Source: Clostridia bacterium | GTDB taxonomy: Bacteria; Bacillota; Clostridia; Christensenellales; DTU072 | DNA length: 64,000 bases | Direction of reading: 5' to 3' | Assembly: GCA_016297005.1 (NCBI GenBank) | Contig: JAEDHK010000005.1 | Location: 62,001-126,000 of the forward strand | Part shown: in pieces, positions 42,401-50,512 of the stretch | Position numbering within the stretch: position 1 is the stretch's first letter | Layout of the letters: each line of letters begins with the position of its first letter | The notes under the pieces: generated by a model | What the model was told of the DNA's origin: nothing | Databases searched by the model: none | Seen by the model: only the letters and a program-made list of their open reading frames with translations | Position numbers and translations under genes: made by a program

Positions 42401-44769
42401 ACTTTTTTACGTATGATGACGGGTTATATTATAAGGATGGATCGGACATTGTTCTTGCGCGTACCCGTCGTGACATTGATTCCGTTGTTATCCCCGATAG
42501 CGTCGTTTACAACGCAACCGACTATACCTATAAGACCATTGGCGGATATGCTTTCGGCGGTTGGTATCTGACGCAAATTACTTTCGGAAAAGATACGCAA
42601 GTACTTTCTTCCGGCGCGATGGGATTAACGCATCGTTTGCGGAAGGTCGTGTTCACCGAAAACGTCGTCCAGAATATACCCGTCGTTTATTCCGACAGCT
42701 TCGGCAATAATTTTAACCGGGGACTTCTTCTTTACGTCGAGGAGGGTATGGCCGACTATTATATCGAAAAGTGGAACACAAACAACTCCGAAAATATCCT
42801 GGCAACCTTTAATTATTATCTCGATAACGTCAATAAACTTGCTTGTCCATATCTTATTGAAGATAATAAGCCGTTTGCTCAGCTCACATACAGAGACGAT
42901 AACGGCGACGTGATAACCGTCGGGAACCCGATCTACGGCAGGATCACGAGCACGGATATCGAACGTTTTTATAACGACGACGCCGTGCAGAAAGACGGCT
43001 ACGTCGTCGGAGGTTGGACAGACGAGAATGACGTTGACGTCCAGATCGGAAATTCTTACGTGATCCCTTACAACCAGATTTTAACTTGTATATGGATGCC
43101 GCGCGTATACAGAGTCTATTTGAATTTGAACGAGGATTTCGTTCCGAATTTTGGGGTGGAAGTCGCTTATTCACAAGAAAAACGAATGTATTATCTCGAC
43201 GTGGAGTATCATTCTTCTTACGAATGGGATCTCCTCGGATACGACGCGCGTACTTATTATCTGAACGGCTGGCAATTCAGCAGTAGTTCCGGCGTCAAGT
43301 CGGTTGGCGTTAAAGGCACCTGGTCGCTTGTTTTGGATAGAGAAGCGGATAGCGGCGTCGATATTGTGTTTACGCCGGATTGGGAACAAAGAAGCTATTC
43401 TATGGTGTATATTTGCGAAGGTCCTCTTTCCAATCAAACGGTATCCGTCGGATATAACGATTCGTACACACTCGATTTGCCGACGCGCGACGGATATTCG
43501 TTTAGAGGTTGGTATTACGTTCAGCCCGACAACGAAGAATTAATGCTTACCAACGAAAGCGGACAGAGTAAATTGCCCTGGTTCCTGACCGTTGCCGATA
43601 ACGATACTTACCGTATCTATCCCAAATGGCAGGCCAATAGCATTACTGTCGATTTATATCTTGACGATAGCGAAAGCATTCTTTACGATACGGTATACAT
43701 TACGTATGACAGTGAAGATTACGAACTGTTATTGAACGAAAATATTCTCACGCAAGAGCAAATTGATCTCTTCTCCGGGTGGGCGGATGAAAACGGCGTG
43801 ATTTATACCGATTCGACGGGTAATGCGACGAAAAAATGGGATAAGAGCCTGCCGTCGAAGCTGTATGCCGTCTGGCCGGTTGCGATCTCCACGGAAGAGC
43901 AACTTATTGCCACGTTGACCGATTCTTTATCGGCTTCTATTGTCTTAGAAAACGATCTTGTTCTTACAAACGTTACTTTCGGAGCGTTGAACAGACCGTA
44001 CACGGGCGTTTTTAACGGTAAAGGTCATACGATTACGTACAGCAACAACGACGACACTACCGGTTTCTCCGGATTGTTCGTACGTAACGACGGTACGATC
44101 AAGAATTTAAAGTTGTACGTTACTTCCATTTGCAGAAACATCCGCACCGTCATATACGGAAGCGAAAACCCCGTTTATATCGGTACAGTCTGTGCTGTCA
44201 ATAACGGTACGATCAGCAGCGTCGACGTAGAAGTTGTCGATTTTGACATTACGGTCGATTCTCAGAAGTTCTGCTTCGACGACGTCAATTCCGCTTATCA
44301 CGTCGGCATCGTTACGGCTCAAAATAACGGCAGTATTACGGGGACGTGCACCTATTACTATTATAAGGATACTACTTATTATCGCGACAGTTCTCTTCTT
44401 GCGGCGAACTATTACGAAAATAACGAATGGAGCATGAATTATTCTTCTTTCTATCTGTATCAAAACGGACGCTTCGACGCAGTATCGGCGCCGTATGATG
44501 AAGAAGCCGATTATTATACCTTGGACGACGGGAATTTTAATTTGGCTACCTTAGCAGCAAAGAGCGATTACGATAATAATTTGTGGGATGTTTGTTACAG
44601 CAAGTATTATATCGGGGACGATCACACGCCCGTTACCGTGCCGTTTGATAGTCAAAGCGTTTATTACAATATAGTGGACGATATCTTTAAGTCGCAAAGT
44701 CTGTTTAACGTCGGTACGGGTACGAACAAGATGAGCTTTACGCTGAAAGAACATAAAACCAATAATTAA
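39439..44769 (+). CDS. BspA-like leucine-rich-repeat lipoprotein (copy 2)
   Basis: A 1,776-residue paralogue of the preceding protein. The ATG at 39439 has GGAG 5 bases upstream and overlaps the previous stop (ATGAGTAA). The signal peptide ends in LFAC (Cys25). The order again is Ig-like (~45-120), InlB-like (~125-210), LRR_5 repeats (~335-1110) and InlB-type modules (~1155-1400). A C-terminal extension is unique to this copy. It holds a GLUG-like beta-helix segment (~1485-1635: F-N-G-K-G-H-T-I-T, G-L-F-V-R-N-D-G-T-I-K-N-L) and then YY modules like those of the giant protein. It is probably a cell-surface adhesin. The pheS start is only 19 bases after the stop. Confidence 0.88.
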   Translation: MSKRYIKIAILLLLTLSVAFVLFACTLNDTSGKTDENDNTAEQVVESIRIDSSTIPSILYAGRVQLNDIMLIVRYNDGTQESVAMREDYIAVKSRYKLNRIGMQQLEVVYGSCTTSFQLNLLDPAVAVYTLVVEGGVPVSVNGEAVNVQPPEDGVFTQQYTGGTVVVIAWTPIPNKTFGSWEADNVSVDNQSTTTVHMNSDHVYRAVSFDVVYTVNFITYKDNYNIASKDIKRLYDSSENYDKTNIYYSGLPSISMDDYVFAGWTLEEISRDISLSGSNAISLIEFDKTDESGAKYLSVDRDLTLYAVWTPIRLSFTSYTPSLSGFTQMTGYQVVRYEGTLTDLVIPETYGGMTVLSISRDTFTGENAAYIETITIPSGVVEIEEGTFKNCSSLRAIYVSQGSPIYTGENGVLYKDERATLVAYPANRVVRAYEMESTVSSISPYAFYNAIVGQIIVSSDVAVIGDHAFDSVHIDAIDFSGVAVNKLSSLKSHIGDNVFNEQLSSIVLTSSETDWDGFAALHGFSDFVDRFSNGTDVHRINTYYYSEDVVILFRIINGNNLATYFNNTGSTAEIIGVSRQLKEIVIPQKLMAWNTSYIVSSIGYYAFKDCKSLSSVTLPSDLERVCDKAFDDTPWAQKLNAYSIIANNTLYKYLGNETSYNLPSDVTRIAESAFRGNKTLEFFNLSSNDILRDVSAMAFYGCENLKSFSETNNDFKLLIKSRLSTIGAYAFANTAIKYIESEGENSLASVKEYAFADCRYLLSVKFDSPDLSEINSTAFMNAESVLLYSVTVKNDYFVTYNDVLYKMNGVSTAELYAYPSGKITDVFDPTQFTRKIVSVENGVFSVFGQEYSVETEDDDRIVGKYSETDEETGLENVTRFTLNKDQFGKGYINVRVNMIGANSLKNSNIGALVIGESIHSSEPIRVPGIVYVQIDSLSSMSYSYLFPSEEYEPKFVCFPTLTKSQALGFFNSNQTLCDEKYVSAVAVDFFTYDDGLYYKDGSDIVLARTRRDIDSVVIPDSVVYNATDYTYKTIGGYAFGGWYLTQITFGKDTQVLSSGAMGLTHRLRKVVFTENVVQNIPVVYSDSFGNNFNRGLLLYVEEGMADYYIEKWNTNNSENILATFNYYLDNVNKLACPYLIEDNKPFAQLTYRDDNGDVITVGNPIYGRITSTDIERFYNDDAVQKDGYVVGGWTDENDVDVQIGNSYVIPYNQILTCIWMPRVYRVYLNLNEDFVPNFGVEVAYSQEKRMYYLDVEYHSSYEWDLLGYDARTYYLNGWQFSSSSGVKSVGVKGTWSLVLDREADSGVDIVFTPDWEQRSYSMVYICEGPLSNQTVSVGYNDSYTLDLPTRDGYSFRGWYYVQPDNEELMLTNESGQSKLPWFLTVADNDTYRIYPKWQANSITVDLYLDDSESILYDTVYITYDSEDYELLLNENILTQEQIDLFSGWADENGVIYTDSTGNATKKWDKSLPSKLYAVWPVAISTEEQLIATLTDSLSASIVLENDLVLTNVTFGALNRPYTGVFNGKGHTITYSNNDDTTGFSGLFVRNDGTIKNLKLYVTSICRNIRTVIYGSENPVYIGTVCAVNNGTISSVDVEVVDFDITVDSQKFCFDDVNSAYHVGIVTAQNNGSITGTCTYYYYKDTTYYRDSSLLAANYYENNEWSMNYSSFYLYQNGRFDAVSAPYDEEADYYTLDDGNFNLATLAAKSDYDNNLWDVCYSKYYIGDDHTPVTVPFDSQSVYYNIVDDIFKSQSLFNVGTGTNKMSFTLKEHKTNN
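44350..44703 (+). repeat. YY modules at the end of BspA-like copy 2
   Basis: The last ~120 residues repeat the giant protein's module. One unit reads SSFYLYQNGRFDAVSAPYD then ADYYTLDDGNF; another reads SKYYIGDDHTPVTVPFD then SVYYNI. Order and spacing (Y-x-x-x-x-G-x-F, then [YF]-D-x4-Y-Y) match the units at 3205-3411 and 4678-4776. The host domain here is GLUG-like, not Ig or MBG. Confidence 0.6.
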
Positions 44770-44788
44770 TTTTACGGGAGTATAAATA

Positions 44789-45811
44789 ATGATTGAAAAG
44801 ATTAAAGAAATTTCCGATGCCGTATCGGAAAAGATCAGTCAGATCACCTCGTTGAACGAACTGGGCGATCTGAGAGTGCGTTACCTTGGCAAAAACGGCG
44901 AAATTACCGCTTTGCTCAAAGGCTTGAAAAACATTTCCGCAGAAGAAAGACCTTCCGTTGGTAAGCATATTAATGAATTGCGTCAAAAAGTTGACGAGTT
45001 GTTGAATTCTTACGAAGAACGATTTATTACTTTTCAGAAAGAAAAGAAGATGAAAGAAGAAGAGATTGACGTCACTCTTTCCTTGCCCGATAAGAACGCG
45101 TGCGGGAGTCTTCATCCGTTGACTCTTGCCAAGAACGAATTGATCAACGCGTTTACCGGTATGGGTTTTTCCGTTTTGGAAGGGGTTGAAGTTGAAGAAG
45201 ACTATTATAACTTTCAATTACTGAACATTCCCGCCGACCATCCGGCTCGCGATATGCAGGATACCTTCTATATTACCAATAAGATCCTTTTGCGTACGCA
45301 GACGTCCGCAGTTCAAGCGCGTACGATGCTTTCGCAAAAGCCGCCCATTCGCGTTATCTGTCCGGGTAAGGTATACCGTGCGGACGACGACGCTACCCAT
45401 TCGCCGATGTTCCATCAGATGGAAGGTCTCGTCGTGGACAAAAACGTCAATATTTGCGATTTAAAGGGATGTCTGGACGAGTTTGCGCGTAGCTTTTTTG
45501 GCGCGGATACCCGTACTCGTCTTCGTCCTTCATATTTCCCGTTTACCGAACCGAGTATGGAAATGGACGTCAGTTGTTTTATGTGTCACGGAAAAGGATG
45601 CCGTTTATGTAAAGGTACCGGTTGGATAGAAGTCCTCGGCGCCGGCATCGTCAATCCCGTCGTGCTTGATAATTGCGGTATCGACTCGAAAGAGTATTCC
45701 GGCTTTGCATTCGGTATCGGTATCGAGCGTTGCGCTATGCTTAAATACGGCATTCCCGATATTCGTATTTTGTTTGAAAACGATCTGCGCTTTTTGCGTC
45801 AGTATAAATAA
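44789..45811 (+). CDS. pheS: phenylalanyl-tRNA synthetase alpha subunit
   Basis: A 340-residue class II synthetase subunit. The N-terminal coiled-coil tRNA-binding arm covers ~1-90. Motif 2 lies in the HSPMFHQMEG region (~205-214), and F-A-F-G-I-G-I-E-R (motif 3, ~310-318) completes the active site. A C-x-x-C-x4-C-x-x-C cluster (FMCHGKGCRLCKGTGW) near ~268-283 is seen in many Firmicute PheS proteins. GGGAG precedes the ATG. Clostridial pheS genes often have a T-box leader; only 19 bases separate this gene from the BspA-like gene, so no T-box is possible immediately upstream. Confidence 0.97.
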   Translation: MIEKIKEISDAVSEKISQITSLNELGDLRVRYLGKNGEITALLKGLKNISAEERPSVGKHINELRQKVDELLNSYEERFITFQKEKKMKEEEIDVTLSLPDKNACGSLHPLTLAKNELINAFTGMGFSVLEGVEVEEDYYNFQLLNIPADHPARDMQDTFYITNKILLRTQTSAVQARTMLSQKPPIRVICPGKVYRADDDATHSPMFHQMEGLVVDKNVNICDLKGCLDEFARSFFGADTRTRLRPSYFPFTEPSMEMDVSCFMCHGKGCRLCKGTGWIEVLGAGIVNPVVLDNCGIDSKEYSGFAFGIGIERCAMLKYGIPDIRILFENDLRFLRQYK

Positions 45812-45822
45812 GAGGTGGTAAT

Positions 45823-48207
45823 ATGAAAGTACCTTACAGTTGGTTAAAAGATTTTGTTGATATAGATGGTATCAGCGCCGAAGTTTTGGGCGATAAGCTT
45901 GTTTCGGCCGGATTTGAGATCGAAGAAGTAATTCGTTTGAGCGATTCGATTAAAAACGTCGTTGTCGGACGCGTGGATGAGATCGTTCCTCACCCTGACA
46001 GCGATCATATGTTCATATGCCAGGTAAACGTCGGCGATAAAGTTTGTCAGATCGTTACAGGCGCGCAGAACGTGAAAAAGGGAGATTTGGTTCCCACTTG
46101 TCTCGACGGGGCTGTTTTGCCGGACGGAAAAGTCATAAAAAGCGGCGTTTTACGCGGCGTTAAGAGTGACGGTATGCTTTGTTCCGGCGCCGAACTCGGA
46201 CTGTCCGAAGACGATTTTATCGGAGCGGGCGTGTACGGTATCTGGATTATTCAGGAAGAATGCAAGATCGGTCAGGATATCAACGAAGTAATCGGAAATA
46301 CCGATATCGTACTGGACGTCGCCATCACGGCAAACAGACCGGACGCAAACAGCATTCTCGGTGTGGCGAGAGAAGTAGCCGCTGTCCTCGATAAACCGTT
46401 GAAAATGCCCGATCTGAGTTATAAAACGATCGGGGAAGACGTATCTTCGTACGTCAGCGTAGAAAATAGAGAATTATCCCTTTGTCCGCGTTATATCGCT
46501 TGCGCTGTAAAAAACGTTAAGCAATGCGTTTCGCCGAAGATCATTCGCAACAGACTGAAAGCGGTTGGTATTCGTCCCATCAACAATCTTGTTGACGTAA
46601 CGAACTACGTTCTGATTGAGATAGGTCAGCCCATGCACGCTTTTGACAAAAACCTGCTCGAAGGCGGTAAGATCGTTGTTCGTAGGGCGAAAGAGGGCGA
46701 AAAGATCGTTGCTCTCGATGGTAAAGAATATACTCTTTCGGGGAAAAATCTTGTTATTTGCGACAGTAAGAAGCCTGTTGCAGTTGCAGGCGTTATGGGT
46801 GGCGAGTATTCGTCCATTTGTCCCGATACCAATACCGTGGTTTTGGAAAGTGCACGATTTGCCCGCGATAGCGTGCGACATACCGCGAGAGAACTGAATC
46901 TTCATTCCGATTCTTCCGCTCGTTATGAAAAGGGTATCGACTATTTATCGCAAGAGATCGGTATGAAGAGAGCGTTATCCCTCTTTTCACGGTACGGTTG
47001 GGGAGATATTGTGGACGGAAAGATCGATTGCTTTGCGGACGATACGGACGACAGAAAGATCGTCTACAATTATGAAGAGATCAATAAGATTACCGGTTTC
47101 GAAGTTCCTAAAAGCGCAATTATCGAAATTCTGAATAGATTGCAGTTAAAAACGACTGCCCAAGGAGATATTCTCACAACGTTGGTTCCGGCTTTCCGTG
47201 AAGATATCGTCGGTATCAACGATCTGACGGAAGAAGTTATTCGTATTTACGGTTATGATGCTGTTACGCCTCGGATCCTGAGCGACATGCGCGGAGGTAA
47301 AAGCGAAAAGCAACTTCGCCAGGATAAACTCAAACAGATTCTGGTCGGAAAGGGCGCGTCAGAAATCGTTTCGTATGCGTTTGTAACGCCTAAGTCGGCT
47401 GATCTCTTGCGTCTGAAAGCCAATTCGCCTTTACGGTCGATGATCGCTCTCAGAAATCCTCTCGGAACAGATATCAGCGTTATGCGTACGAACCTTGCGT
47501 ACAGCATGTTGAAGATCATCGAAGGTAACTTCGTCAGAGGCAATCGAGCAGGCAGACTTTTTGAGATCGGGAGTACTTATATTCCGAAAGAACTTCCGCT
47601 TACGGAACTCCCTGAAGAAAAAGAAAAACTTTCTATCGCGTTTTACGGAGACGGAGAGGATTATTATTCGATCAAAAACGTTTTGGACGATATCTTTTGT
47701 GCGTTTGCAATCGACGTTACCTATAAGAGATCTTCGATGGAATATCTGCACCCGGGCAGGAGCGCCGATATTTTCACTGCCGACGGTACGAAAATTGGGG
47801 TCGTCGGCGAAGTCCATCCGGACGTTATGTCGAGACTTGACGTTGATAAGCGGATATACATTGCGGAACTTGACGAGGTGTATCTTGTGGAAAACGGCAT
47901 AGATATCAAGCCCTTTAAGCCGATAAGCAGGTATCAATCGGTGGAAAGAGACCTGGCGTTGATTGCTCCGATTGAATTGCCGGCTTCTGAGATTATCGCT
48001 TCGATCAAAGATAGTTGTTCCGGGTTGTTGCAAGACGCGTACGTTTTCGACGTGTATACGGGTAGTCAGGTTCAGAAAGGAAAGAAGAGTATAGCCGTTC
48101 GTTTGTTGTTTACCGATTTTACTAAAACGCTTACGGATGAAACGATAAATAAAGAGATAGAAAATGTTCTTGCGGGATTTGGAGAAAAATCGATCAGCTT
48201 GCGGTAA
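45823..48207 (+). CDS. pheT: phenylalanyl-tRNA synthetase beta subunit
   Basis: A 794-residue full-length beta subunit. It starts MKVPYSWLKDFVDI. It has the EMAP/tRNA-binding domain at ~40-150 (P-H-P-D-S-D, I-V-T-G-A-Q-N-V), the B3/4 editing domain, B5, the catalytic-like core, and the C-terminal ferredoxin-fold anticodon-binding domain (~700-794, Y-Q-S-V-E-R-D-L-A). It forms the alpha2-beta2 enzyme with PheS, 11 bases upstream. GAGGTGG precedes the ATG. The end overlaps the possible long start of the next gene. Confidence 0.97.
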   Translation: MKVPYSWLKDFVDIDGISAEVLGDKLVSAGFEIEEVIRLSDSIKNVVVGRVDEIVPHPDSDHMFICQVNVGDKVCQIVTGAQNVKKGDLVPTCLDGAVLPDGKVIKSGVLRGVKSDGMLCSGAELGLSEDDFIGAGVYGIWIIQEECKIGQDINEVIGNTDIVLDVAITANRPDANSILGVAREVAAVLDKPLKMPDLSYKTIGEDVSSYVSVENRELSLCPRYIACAVKNVKQCVSPKIIRNRLKAVGIRPINNLVDVTNYVLIEIGQPMHAFDKNLLEGGKIVVRRAKEGEKIVALDGKEYTLSGKNLVICDSKKPVAVAGVMGGEYSSICPDTNTVVLESARFARDSVRHTARELNLHSDSSARYEKGIDYLSQEIGMKRALSLFSRYGWGDIVDGKIDCFADDTDDRKIVYNYEEINKITGFEVPKSAIIEILNRLQLKTTAQGDILTTLVPAFREDIVGINDLTEEVIRIYGYDAVTPRILSDMRGGKSEKQLRQDKLKQILVGKGASEIVSYAFVTPKSADLLRLKANSPLRSMIALRNPLGTDISVMRTNLAYSMLKIIEGNFVRGNRAGRLFEIGSTYIPKELPLTELPEEKEKLSIAFYGDGEDYYSIKNVLDDIFCAFAIDVTYKRSSMEYLHPGRSADIFTADGTKIGVVGEVHPDVMSRLDVDKRIYIAELDEVYLVENGIDIKPFKPISRYQSVERDLALIAPIELPASEIIASIKDSCSGLLQDAYVFDVYTGSQVQKGKKSIAVRLLFTDFTKTLTDETINKEIENVLAGFGEKSISLR

Positions 48208-50512
48208 TAACTTGAACGAGAATAAAAAGCAAAACGATCCGCTTTCTTCTTACGATTGGGTAGAGATCAACGGTAACCCGTTATATAATATGGAAATTTT
48301 GGCGCCGGCCACCGCTTCCACGTATAAGTATGCGGTCAATGCCGGCGCAAATGCGATTTATTTCGGTTATGGCGATCTGAATGCGCGTGCCGGCGCAGAT
48401 AACGTTACTACTTCTTTAAAAGAAGTGGTTGATTATTGCCATTTTTATAACGTTAAAGCTTTTATTACGATCAATATTTGTTTAAAGGATGAAGAATTGG
48501 CGGACGCGGAGAAAGTTGTTATTGAAGCGGAAGAAGCCGGAGTAGACGCCTTTATTATTGCCGATCTGTCGTTGATTCCTATTATCAGAAAACATTCTTG
48601 CGCGCAGATCCACGCCAGCACCCAGCTTGGATTTCATAACACGTTCGGTCTGCAATGGGCAGCGGATATGGGATTCGATCGGGTTGTGCTCAGTCGAGAG
48701 ATGACAAGGACAGAGTTGAACGACGTCGGTTTGTATACGCCTGTTGATCTTGAATTTTTTGTCCACGGTGCGCTTTGCATTTGTTTTTCAGGAGCATGTC
48801 TTCTTTCTTCGATGCTGACCGGAAATAGCGGAAATCGCGGCAGATGCAATCAGCTTTGCAGAAAGTTTTATCGTTCCTATCTGGATGGCAAAGAAATCGC
48901 TCGCGGCTATTTACTCAGCGCAAAAGACATCTGCATGGCTGATTGTCTGGATAAGATCGCCGGTTGTTGTATTTGTTCCGGAAAGATTGAAGGTAGAATG
49001 CGTCGCGCCGAATATATTGCCGGCGTAACAAATTATTATAACTGTTTAAAAAGAAAACTCCGATGCGACGTGAGCGACGACGATTTAAAGGTACTATTCA
49101 ACAGAGGGGATTTTACGCAGGGGTACTTTAACGGACGAGAGGTCGTTTATCCCTATTCTCCCGCTCATATCGGCAGAATGGTCGGGCGTATTGTGAAAGT
49201 GGTAGATCGTCATATCGGCTTCGTACGTTGTTTCAAACCGTTACAAAAAGAAAACGGTTATAAGATCATGCGACGGGATCAAGAGGTCTCCGGATGCACC
49301 GCAACCGGTAATTTTAAAGACGGGTATTCCGTTGTTTATTGTTCGGAAGATCTGCTTGTCGGCGATTGTGTACATCTGACGTCCGATATGCAATTAAAAA
49401 ACAAAGTTTTATCACTAAAACGTCCTCTATTCGTCGATTACGAGGTGTATCTTGTTGCCGGAGAAAAGCCGGAGGTATACGTTTGGTATAGAGACAAATC
49501 GCTTACCTGTGACTTTGATTTCGTTGTGGAAAAGGCTCTTAATCAACCGCTTACGCGAGAGGAGGTTCAGGAACATTTTTCCAAAACGGGAAACGCCGGT
49601 TTTACCGTCCAAAGAGTATATACTCGGGTAGAAAACGCCTTTTTGCCCAAAGCAAGACTTAACGAGATCCGAAGAAAGATGATCGAAATGTCGATTGAAC
49701 TCGTTATGGACTCTTACGAAAGAAAACCGGTCAAACATGAAGAAATAAAACCGATTGTGCCCGTCGAGAAGCATCGCGGGGATTTTGCCGAAATAGCCGA
49801 CGTCGACGATATGACGGATAAACTGATCGAGTATATACCGAATATCGTCTATGCGCCGGAGAAATTCAACGTGGACGATTGCAGAGAGTTTTATGAGAAG
49901 GCGAAAAGGGCTGACAATTACGTTTGGGTCAAGTTGCCGCCCTATATTTCTCAGAATATCGTTTACACCGCTGAAAAGATCATTTCTATTTTCGACGGAG
50001 CCGTATGTAATAATATCGGAACGATCGCTATGGCGAAAGATTGTCACAGAATGGCGGTTGCCGGACCTTCTCTTAATATTTTCAATACAAAAAATCCTCT
50101 TATCGAAACTTGTGAGAACTATTTTTTGTCAACGGAACTCAATCGAAACGAAATAAAGAAGTTCGATGGGGGATTATTATATGCATACGGGTATCTGCCT
50201 TTGATGTATTTGACGTTTTGCCCGAGGCATCAAGTCGGTATTACTTGCGATAACTGTTACGGCAAGATCGAACTCCGCGACGAGAAAGGTTCTTATCTTG
50301 TGACGACTACAAAATTAGGGAAAGGGCGTTGTATGCACGTTCTTCGTAACAGCTGCCTAACCGACGTCGGTAACGACACGGGTAAGGAGTTGTATTTTGA
50401 TTTTACGGTGCATAGCGAAAACATTGACGACGTTCTTACGCGCTATTTCGATTACGGATTATACGCACCGGTCGGGACGAATAAGTTGCATTTAAACAGG
50501 GGGGTCAAATAA
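48164..50512 (+). CDS. peptidase U32 family protein (RlhA/TrhP-like)
   Basis: A protein of up to 782 residues. Its first half is the U32 domain: M-E-I-L-A-P-A, and the signature E-F-F-V-H-G-A-L-C-I-C-F-S-G-A-C followed by R-G-R-C-N-Q-L-C-R. The middle and C-terminal regions match the longer U32 group with a DUF3656-like part. Members are annotated as collagenase-like proteases, but characterised relatives hydroxylate tRNA U34 (TrhP) or 23S rRNA (RlhA) using a cysteine-bound iron-sulfur cluster. RNA modification fits the pheST/thiI setting. The start is uncertain: ATG 48164 overlaps pheT by 44 bases with only weak AAGAGA, TTG 48212 is possible, and ATG 48290 begins at the conserved M-E-I-L-A-P-A but lacks a Shine-Dalgarno. 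Confidence 0.87.
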   Translation: MFLRDLEKNRSACGNNLNENKKQNDPLSSYDWVEINGNPLYNMEILAPATASTYKYAVNAGANAIYFGYGDLNARAGADNVTTSLKEVVDYCHFYNVKAFITINICLKDEELADAEKVVIEAEEAGVDAFIIADLSLIPIIRKHSCAQIHASTQLGFHNTFGLQWAADMGFDRVVLSREMTRTELNDVGLYTPVDLEFFVHGALCICFSGACLLSSMLTGNSGNRGRCNQLCRKFYRSYLDGKEIARGYLLSAKDICMADCLDKIAGCCICSGKIEGRMRRAEYIAGVTNYYNCLKRKLRCDVSDDDLKVLFNRGDFTQGYFNGREVVYPYSPAHIGRMVGRIVKVVDRHIGFVRCFKPLQKENGYKIMRRDQEVSGCTATGNFKDGYSVVYCSEDLLVGDCVHLTSDMQLKNKVLSLKRPLFVDYEVYLVAGEKPEVYVWYRDKSLTCDFDFVVEKALNQPLTREEVQEHFSKTGNAGFTVQRVYTRVENAFLPKARLNEIRRKMIEMSIELVMDSYERKPVKHEEIKPIVPVEKHRGDFAEIADVDDMTDKLIEYIPNIVYAPEKFNVDDCREFYEKAKRADNYVWVKLPPYISQNIVYTAEKIISIFDGAVCNNIGTIAMAKDCHRMAVAGPSLNIFNTKNPLIETCENYFLSTELNRNEIKKFDGGLLYAYGYLPLMYLTFCPRHQVGITCDNCYGKIELRDEKGSYLVTTTKLGKGRCMHVLRNSCLTDVGNDTGKELYFDFTVHSENIDDVLTRYFDYGLYAPVGTNKLHLNRGVK

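Noticed and set aside
44770..44788. T-box or other leader riboswitch before pheS
   Set aside because: Only 19 bases are available, holding a Shine-Dalgarno and nothing else.
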